From contig JAJOZX010000482.1 of NCBI GenBank assembly GCA_023014485.1, positions 310,001-374,000 on the forward strand: 64,000 nucleotides of DNA, given 5' to 3'. A model generated the notes under the pieces. It was given only the letters and a program-made list of their open reading frames with translations. It was not told the DNA's origin and ran no database searches. This document shows, one piece after another, positions 56,391 to 64,000 of this stretch (position 1 is the stretch's first letter; every line of letters starts with the position of its first letter). Both the position numbers and the translations under genes were made by a program. Origin of the DNA: Bathynomus jamesi (lineage: Eukaryota; Arthropoda; Malacostraca; Isopoda; Cirolanidae).

Positions 56391-57758
56391 TATGTTTATG
56401 GAAACATACAATCCCCATCTCTCTCGGCCTGACCCTTCTCCTGACGACCCCGGCATGTCCTCGGACCTTTCTCTTGACACTCCTGCTTTGTCCCCTGGCC
56501 TCTCTCCTGACGACCCTGGCATCTCTGCTGCTCTCTCTTGACGACCCTGGCATGTCCACGGACCTCTCTCAAGGCGCTTCCCTTATAGCTACCCTGGAGC
56601 CCTTCCGGGCCCCGGGTAGCTTCGATGGAACGAAGGCCTGTACCCCCTCCGTTTCGGCCTCGCATGCTGCCAAGCCGAAGCGTGTTAAGACTACCCCGAA
56701 AGCACAGAGTTCCAAGGGCTCTCACCGGGGGAGTAAGAGTTCTACCCGATCTGTCACTGAAGTTTTACCAGGGGTATTTGAACCCAGAAACTACCAGAAA
56801 TTTTTAGTAATCAAAGCTTTAAAAGGTCAATCCATCGTGGACCTTGACATTTTTTATGTCCATCGCACCTTGGTGGCAGCGTGCGGCCGTGAACCGAGTC
56901 TCTGCCCAAAGGTGTCATCCCCAGAAGAGAGTGCTCGGCTGCGCGCTATATCGGCTGTGCCAGGTGCTGATGTTTCTTGTGTTCCCCATGCTACGCTCAA
57001 CCAGTGTAGGGGGGGTTGTATTCTCCCGTGACCTGGTGCGTTATTCTGAGGAAAAGTTTGTCAGGGAGTTGAAGGACCAGCACGTTGTGAAAGTAGAACG
57101 CTTCCAAAAGAAGGTGGATGGCGTTCTTACCCCAACCCCAACACTACTTATAGCCTTTGTTAGGTTTGACTTGCCTGAATTCATAAAGGTGGCATGGCTT
57201 CGACTCCCTGTTAAGCCACATGTCCCCAACCCTAAACGATGTTTCCACTGCCAGTCATATGGACATGTCAGCCACTTCTGCCGCCGCTTGCAGAAGGGCC
57301 TCCCTGCTGTGTGTGTAAATTGTGGGAAGTGTGGGCATGAGAGTGTGGACTGTGGGAGTCCAGCCTCGTGCTACCACTGCCGTGGGGACCATCCTGCGTC
57401 CTCCAGAGACTGTGACCAGTACAAACTGGAGAAGTCCATTCTGCCCATAAGGGCGAGGGACAGGGTAAGCTTTGCTGAAACAAAGAGCATGGCACTCTCT
57501 CAGCATGTTCGTCCTGGGATATCTTATGCTTCGGTGATGGCACACCATGCTGCCGGTCGTTCCTTTGATCCAAAGTCGTCTCGTCCTCAGCCATTCAAAC
57601 AGCCAAAGGCTCGATTAGTGCGATCTACGTCACTCAGTACTATCCCGAATTCTGGCACTTCCACTTCCAATATTATACCAAAACCATCTGTGACGTCTGT
57701 TGCAACTTCTAGGGTGGTAGATCCACCCACATGGAAGAGATTTCTTAGTGACGAGTGA
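56391..57758 (+). pseudogene. LINE ORF1 (gag-like, zinc knuckles), frameshifted
   Basis: The start MFMETYNPHLSRPDPSP is followed by Pro/Ser/Asp-rich repeats (LSPDDPG, LSLDDPGMSTDLS). After a frameshift near 56535 comes KRVKTTPKAQSSKG and NYQKFLVIKALKGQSIVD; after another at a G-run near 57010, VVFSRDLVRYSEEKFV. Three cysteine knuckles follow: CFHCQSYGHVSHFC, CVNCGKCGHESVDC and CYHCRGDHPASSRDC. The protein binds element RNA in this group. It stops at 57758. Confidence 0.88.
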
Positions 57759-58139
57759 TGGGTCCGTGAAGGCACCCCGGGTGTCGGCTCCCACCGTCAC
57801 CCCTCTCCCAGTGTCACCGGCTGCTCTATCGGATACCTCTGATGATCTGGCTCCTGCTGCCACTCCACCGGCAGCAGAGGCCCCTAGGCCACGAGATCGA
57901 GGCCCTGTGACATCCCCACTGATGAGTGGCTCTGTACGGGTGCCCTTGGGCCCCTACAAGCCCCCCAAATCTGGATCACCCAGGCCCGTGGCTCCGACAT
58001 CGGCCTCTGGGCTGGGAAAGGACCCAGATACAACAAATGGCTCCTCCACCTCCAAGATACCACTTGCCTCTAAAGGCAAGGGTAAGAGCAATTCTGGAAA
58101 GGCCCTCTTCAAGGGCCTTTCTAGAAACGAACCCACCTA

Positions 58140-61100
58140 GAACTTTCAAGGTCCTTCAGTGAAATTGTCGTGGGTTAAGGGCCAACTGGGAGGGGCTTCT
58201 GCTACTCCTAGGCCAGGTGTCCCCAGTTTGTGTATGCTTGCAGGAGACGATGGTGGGAGACAAGGGTTATCCTGCCCCTAGGGGGTACACCATTTTCCAA
58301 TCGACTCCTGATCCAGCCGGTGGACATCATGGCGGTTCTGCCATCCTTCACCGCCGAGATGTCCCTTTTACCACCGTACCCATCAGATCTCCACTACAGG
58401 TTGTTGCTGGGAGATGTTTTCTGACACGATGGTACACGGTGTGTTCCCTGTACTTGCCTCCTAACACCGTCGTGCAACGTGGTGATCTCGAGGGACTACT
58501 ACGCTAGCTCCCACGCCCCTCCATTATTCTTGCGATTTGAACTGCCGTCATCCTTTGTGGGGAGATGCCATCTCCAACCCTAGGGGTGACTTCCTCGCCT
58601 CTATTTTCGATAATCGGGATTTTTATATTTTAAACACTGGTGACCCTACGCACTTCCATATTCAGACAGGAACCTACACTGTAATAGACCTATCAATATG
58701 CACCCCAGACATTGCTCTTACTTTTCACTAGGAGGTGGTTGCCGACCTTCATGGCAGTGATCACTTCCCAGTCATTCTAAGCGCTGCAGGAAGTCCACCA
58801 GTTTCCCGACTCCCAAAGTGGTGCCTGGACAGGGCTGACTGGCGCCGGTTTTCGGAGTTGGGCGCTTTACACCTGCGGGTGGACAACTTTCCCACGGTTG
58901 ATGAGGCCGTGAAGTATCTCGCGGATAGCTTCATCACGGCCGCTCTCCAGAGCATACCAAGGACATCTGGAACATTTTCGCGACGCTCTGTTCCCTGGTG
59001 GAATCAGGAGTGTGCTGTGGCACGTGGAGCGTACAGGCGAGCTGCTACGCGCTATCGTGCCCACAGACACAATGACTTTTTAAATGTAGAATTTCGTAGA
59101 GCCAGGGGTCACTATAGGTGGGTCCTGAAGACCGCACGCCGTGATTCGTGGGCCTCCTTTGTGGGGACTGTACGCTCTTTCACACCCACATCCCCAGTGT
59201 GGCAGAAGGTGGAGAAGATATTAGGTAACCACACACCCAGTTCTCACCTATTTTAAAAATTAATGGTACCCCTGTGGCTGAGCCTGACGCGGTGGCTGGC
59301 GCATTTGCGGAAACCTTTACTGGGATATCCAGGAGAGATCCACAGTCTCCCTATGCTGCACAGCGCCGGCGTCGGGAATCTATTTTAATTAATTTTATTT
59401 CTCGTAGGGGGGAGAGTTATAACGTTGTTTTTAGTAACCGTGAGATGCGAGAGGCTCTGAGAGGGTGCAGTGACACCTCTCCAGGACACGACGACATCCC
59501 ATATGCTATGTTGTGCCACCTTCCTGACGGGACGATGGCGTTTATACTTGACCTTTTCAATAGAATTTTGCAGGAAGGGGTCTTTCCGGATAGTTGGCGG
59601 TTGGCAATAGTGATCCCCATTCCTAAGCCGGGTAAGGATCACTCCCTTCCGACCAGCTTCCGCCCCATTGCCATCACGTCGTGCCTCTGTAAGGTTATGG
59701 AGAAAATGGTAAGCGTCCGGCTAATGTACCACCTGGAAAGAAAAGGTCTCCTGTCCCCGACTCAGTCTGGTTTCCGCAGAATGCGTTCCACCACTGACGC
59801 ATTACTGCGGTGGCGTCCTCAGTTTGTGAAGCCTTTGCTTCCAAACAACACCTTTTATGTGTCTTTTTTGACCTGGGAAAGGCCTACGACACAACCTGGA
59901 ATACCATATTCTCCAGCAGCTGCACAAATTTGGCCTGCGCGGCCACCTGCCCAAGTTTGTGCAGGAGTTCTTCCGTAACCGTAGGTTCCAAGTCAAAGTG
60001 GAAACCTCTCTCTCTGCCGCTGCCATACAGGAGGAGGGTGTCCCTCCGGACAGCGTAATGAGTGTTACCCCTCTTTGCTCTAGCAACAAATGACATTGTA
60101 TCATCCTTGCCTGTGGGTGTGCCCAACAGCATGTTTGTGGACGACCTGGCTATCTGGTTCGCCGCTTCACGAATGTCGGTGGTAGAACGGCGAATGAAGA
60201 TAGCCATTCACCGCATCTTACTGTGGGTGAACAAGCACGGTTTTCGGTTTTCCCAGTCTAAGACCGTTGCTATGCATTTTTGTCGCATTCGTGGTGTACA
60301 CTCGGAACCTGACCTCTCTTTGTATGGTCACAGAATTTCTTGTGTTGAGGAAGCGCGCTTCCTTGGGCTAATTTTTGACCGAAGGCTTACCTGGGCTCCT
60401 CACCTCCGGTCTCTCAAAGCTTCCTGCATGAGATCCTTAAATCCCCTAAAGGTCCTGGCGCACACCACCTGGGGTGCTGACAGGGCGACTCTTTTACAGC
60501 TACACACTGCCTTAGTTTTATCAAAATTGGAGTACAGGGTTGAGGTGTACACCTCGGCGACCCCGGCCCGACTTCAAATTTTAGATGCTGTGCATCATGC
60601 TGGCTTTCGTCTGGCCACGGATGCTTTTCGCTCCTCTCCCATCTCTAGCCTCCTTGTGGATGCTGGGGAACTGCCCCTGGACCTCCGACGCCGATCTCTG
60701 ATAGCCAGATATTTTTAGCGAGTGCAGCGACTATGAAGCCCACCCCAAATCTCCTCGACCCTTTGGTTTTAGGGCGAGGTTGGTGGTGGTTGACCTCTCC
60801 CTCCCGCGGGTGAGGTTCTGTCGGCATTTTATTGGTACCAAAGAAGACTGGGCTGACCTTATTTTAAGAAATATGTTTTTAGACCATACTTCCCACCACA
60901 TGGACTCGACTCGGTGCCTGTTTTTACCGACGGCTCCAAATCTGATGCTTGCGTCGGGTTTCGGGTCGTCTCTCCTGAATTTAGCCGCTGGGGCAGTCTC
61001 CCTGCTTCAGCATCTGTTTTTACTGCTGAGTTATCAGCCATTCTTTTAGCCCTAAAGAATGTATTTAATTGTGGTGGGAGACATTTTACTATTTTTAGTG

Positions 61101-61741
61101 ACTCTAGAGGAGCTCTTATGGCTCTTGAGTCTTTTACTAGTCAGCACCCTATTGTTGTAGATATTTTAGAGTGGCTGATTTTAATTGGGCGTCGTGGCCG
61201 TGTGGTCAATTTCTGCTGGGTCCCTGCACACGTTGGTGTGGAGGGCAACGAACAGGCGGACGAGGTGGCGAAGGCGGCCGCGTCTCGCCCTGCACCTGTC
61301 CGCTGTTCCCTCCCATACCGTGATCTGTTCCCGGAGGTGCGTGTATCTGCCTTAGATTCCTGGCAGAGGAGGTGGGATAACGCCGCCCCTAATAAGATGC
61401 AGGAGATCACAGATCTCGTCGGGCCATGGACGTATCCCAGGATGCCCAGGAGATGAGAGACGGCCCTGACGCGTCTCCGCATCGGCCACTCGCGCCTAAC
61501 ACACAGGTACCTGATGGCTGGGGAAGCAAGGCCGGAGTGTGGGTGTGGCGCTCCCATCAGCATCCGGCACTTGTTCCTCGAGTGCCCCGCTCTTGGTGCC
61601 CTCAGGAGGAACCATCTTTCTTATTGCAGGGGGGAGGGCGGTGATTACCTCCTTTCCCGGATGCATGAACCTGATGTGACTTTCCCTGGGAGTGGGATTT
61701 TCTATTTTATTGAGGAAGCTGGCCTCCTCAAATTTTTATGA
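58140..61741 (+). pseudogene. LINE ORF2 (EN-RT-RNase H), broken
   Basis: Endonuclease: NCRGLRANWEGL (58165), CLQET (58235), a degraded NCRHPLWGD (58540), DLHGSDHFPV (58747) and WWNQECAVARGAYRRA (59000). RT: SPGHDDIPYAML (59480), VIPIPKPGKDH (59615), SFRPIAITSC, FFDLGKAYDTTW (59870, shifted) and catalytic FVDDLAIWF (60135). RNase H: PVFTDGSKSDACVGF (60915), FTAELSAILLAL (61015), FSDSRGALMAL (61095) and CWVPAHVGVEGNEQAD (61215). The tail has CGCGAPISIRHLFLECP (61535). Stops at 58507, 58550, 58731 and 59255, and shifts near 59800, 60060 and 61450, make it inactive. Confidence 0.92.
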
Positions 61742-62287
61742 TTCATTTTAGCTGATATTTTTCTCTGTTTGTTTTTCTTTTTAGTTTTAGTTTTTTTATA
61801 TTTTTATTGTTCTATTTACTTTCGACTATGATGTTGGGCGTCAAATGACCCAGTTGTCGCGACGCCAGGGTTAATTTTAACAATAAATAAATAAATGGTA
61901 ATATAATTTGAACTCAGCAATGCCGGATCTATGGGGGGAGGTCAGCGACGTCTGGACCTCCCCCCCTCAATTTGAATTGAATTGAATCGAATAACCTTTA
62001 TTAATAATAAAATAAATACATTGGTTTTACAATTTACAATGACATAAATAATTGTAAAGCTGGACTATTAATTTTATTTAATTTGGCCCTTAAGCTTTGG
62101 GCTTTACTGGGCTCTTATTAAAAATAAAACAGATAGTTATTATTAATAATAAATAATTAAATAAATAAACAAATATAATTAATAGTTAAAATATGTATTA
62201 ATCTTAAATTATCATTATCGATATGACAACTGCAAGGTCATTATTGAAGGTATTATGCCAATACCATACAAAGAAATCAGTATTATA

Positions 62288-63174
62288 CAGGGTGTACATA
62301 AAGTCAGGATCTATTTTTGTGAAGCACTTGGAAATTATATGGAATTCAATCATGTAAAGTGGTAACATTTATTAAATAATTAAGAGTAGGATTCGACGTG
62401 ACGCCCATCAGTATCCCTGCACAGCTCAAATCGTTCCGCAGCATTTCTAAACACATTCTGGAGCATTTGCGGGGTTATGTTATCTGCAGCAGTTCGTATA
62501 CGTGTACGTAAGTTTTCAAGACTCGTAATCTTCGTCTGATAGACGTGCGATTTGATAAAGCCCCATGCAAAGAAATCTAAAGGGGTTAAATCTGGTGATC
62601 TCGCTGGCCAAGGTCTGTTGCTTCCGCGTCCGATCCAGCGATTTGGAAAACGTCCATTTAGATAATCCTGAACAATTTTGGCATAGTGACAAGGAGCACC
62701 ATCATGTTGATAGACGACGGGGATAGGATTGTTAGTACCGTCGTCTATCAACATGATGGTGCTCCTTGTCACTATGCCAAAATTGTTCAGGATTATCTAA
62801 ATGGACGTTTTCCAAATCGCTGGATCGGACGCGGAAGCAACAGACCTTGTGTCGCGAGATGACCAGATTTAACCCCTTTAGATTTCTTTGCATGGGGCTT
62901 TATCGAGTCGCACGTCTATCAGACGAAGATTACGAGTCTTGAAAACTTACGTACACGTATACGAACTGCTGCAGATAACAACCCCGCAAATGCTCTAGAA
63001 TGTGTTTAGAAATGCTGCGGAACGATTTGAGCTGTGCAGGGATACGGATGGGCGTCACGTCGAATCCTACTCTTAATTATTTAATAAATGTTACCACTTT
63101 ATCATTTTATGATTGAATTCCATATAATTTCCAAGTGCTTCACAAAAATAGATCCTGACTTTATGTACACCCTG
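62288..63174. mobile_element. Snap-back mariner (DD41D type)
   Basis: Two inverted arms, 62288-62720 and 62738-63174, are joined by a 17-bp spacer. Each carries the same end (CAGGGTGTACATAAAGTC) and the C-terminal half of a transposase. TA at 62286-62287 and 63175-63176. The uninterrupted site is seen at about 39866-39876. Confidence 0.95.
62380..62720 (-). pseudogene. mariner transposase C-terminal half (left arm)
   Basis: Reads VYQHDGAPCHYAKIV (second D), RWIGRGSNRPWPARSPDLTPLDFFAWGF with the third D 41 residues later, then LENLRTRIRTAAD and HVESYS to a stop at 62380. The right arm (62740-63075, plus) has the same sequence with small lesions (PCVAR for PWPAR, and a later frameshift). The N-terminal half is missing in both. 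Confidence 0.92.
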
Positions 63175-64000
63175 TACATGAGAGATAAGAAATGAACAAT
63201 CACAAGTAATGTGTCTTTAATACTAGATTACACACGAGAAATGACCAAACAATAGTAATGTACATTAATCCTAGATTTTTATTAGTATGCCATTATTAAT
63301 CGGGATTTCAACTTTGTTTTAAACAAATTTACATTCACAATATTTTTTATATCAGCATTTAAATCATTCCATAATTTTAATCCAATGAAAATGGGTAGTT
63401 TTTGAGATGAAAACAATCTAAATTGAGGTATAACATGCTTTGATCTGCAGTATTTCTGGTCTGATACGAGTGGATTTCTTGATGAGTTACAAAATATCTA
63501 TTTACCCATTGTAAGTTAATGATTTTGTTCTTACACTTATAATTAAAAATAAAATGTGTTATTTTGATTACATCATTGAGCTTTAGTAGTTTTACCTCTT
63601 TAAATAATGCACTAGAGTGATCAAGGAAATAACCTTTATAACCGTATTGTTTTTTCGGGGAATGACAAAGATACTGTTTAAAGCGTTATCAGCGGAGTTT
63701 CCCCAAAGAAGGGTGCAGTACGTTATATAAGGAAGAACAAGAGTATGATAAAAAGTCAATAAAACCTGTTTAGGGACTACATTTCTAAGTTTAAAAACAT
63801 TATAGCAACGTTCCTTGAAATCTTTTTCGCAATATAATTTACATGATCACTCCATTGTAAATTCTTATCTTGCATTACACCAAGAAATGTTGTTACAGTA
63901 CACTCCTTTACAGCGATTTCATCAACATTAAGTTCATCATGATATAGTGGGCCGGCCAAAAATTGAAAAGTCCTCTAGAAAAAAACTTAACGGCGTTTTT

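Larger units (their letters stand above)
55801..61896 (+). mobile_element. Near full-length RNase H LINE (I-like)
   Basis: A GC-rich 6.1-kb element with 5' UTR (55801-56390), ORF1 with three zinc knuckles, ORF2 with endonuclease, RT and RNase H, and an AATAAATAAATAAAT-type 3' end. Base composition differs sharply from its surroundings. Both ORFs carry breaks. Domain order fits the I/Nimb/R1 group. Confidence 0.9.
61966..64000 (-). mobile_element. LINE 3' end with RT C-terminus
   Basis: The minus strand enters at the window edge with LNVDEIAVKECTVTTFLGVM and HVNYIAKKISRNVAIMF (63777-63959), then HTLVLPYIT-like sequence, and ends in an A-rich 3' region at about 61975. It is split by the mariner at 62288-63174. 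It belongs to the same family as 18290-18640 and 39577-39915. Confidence 0.8.

Overview
The window is AT-rich animal DNA, most likely from an arthropod. Protein-coding content is one gene broken into short exons with GT/AG introns. Almost everything else is transposable elements of metazoan type: mariner/Tc1 with DD41D spacing, hAT, RNase H-bearing and CR1-like LINEs, Penelope-like elements (PLEs), tRNA-headed repeats, and many (TA)n tracts. The species cannot be fixed from sequence alone. No bacterial operons, functional tRNA, rRNA or CRISPR array were seen.

The host gene is a (S)-2-hydroxyacid oxidase (HAO/glycolate oxidase family) on the minus strand. Eight exons (50508-50366, 47857-47706, 44404-44290, 39052-38918, 12611-12477, 9149-9017, 8122-8006, 3591-3480) join in phase into about 347 codons. 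The gene is about 47 kb here; intron 4 alone is 26 kb. The last short exon was not found.

Region by region: 1-3.4 kb holds LINE fragments, a PLE-type end relic and MITEs. 4542-7835 is a 3.3-kb DDE-type DNA transposon with long inverted ends and an 8-bp target duplication. 9377-12298 is a Tc1-like and a mariner element sharing one TA. 12641-14672 is a hAT relic and an apparently intact mariner. 14718-27303 is a 12.6-kb palindrome with tandem arrays in both arms, itself invaded by two hATs and one mariner. 27.3-35.8 kb holds a deleted mariner, a hAT pseudogene, a PLE-end palindrome, a CR1-like LINE and two snap-back mariners. 35.8-38.8 kb is a PLE with an inverted partial copy. 40.7-44.1 kb is a DDE transposon with an 11-bp target duplication nested in a MITE. 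44.6-52.5 kb holds tRNA-headed tandem repeats and three more PLE-type palindromes. 53.5-64 kb holds three LINEs, one a nearly full-length RNase H-bearing element, and a third snap-back mariner.

The strongest pattern is repeated inverted self-duplication. Six loci end in related PLE-type termini arranged as inverted dimers, five of them with a one-sided tail of about 40 nt next to (TA)n. Three mariners and one tRNA-headed array are also head-to-head snap-back copies. Some of the PLE-type ends carry a CUGANGA...GAAA motif reminiscent of a hammerhead ribozyme core.
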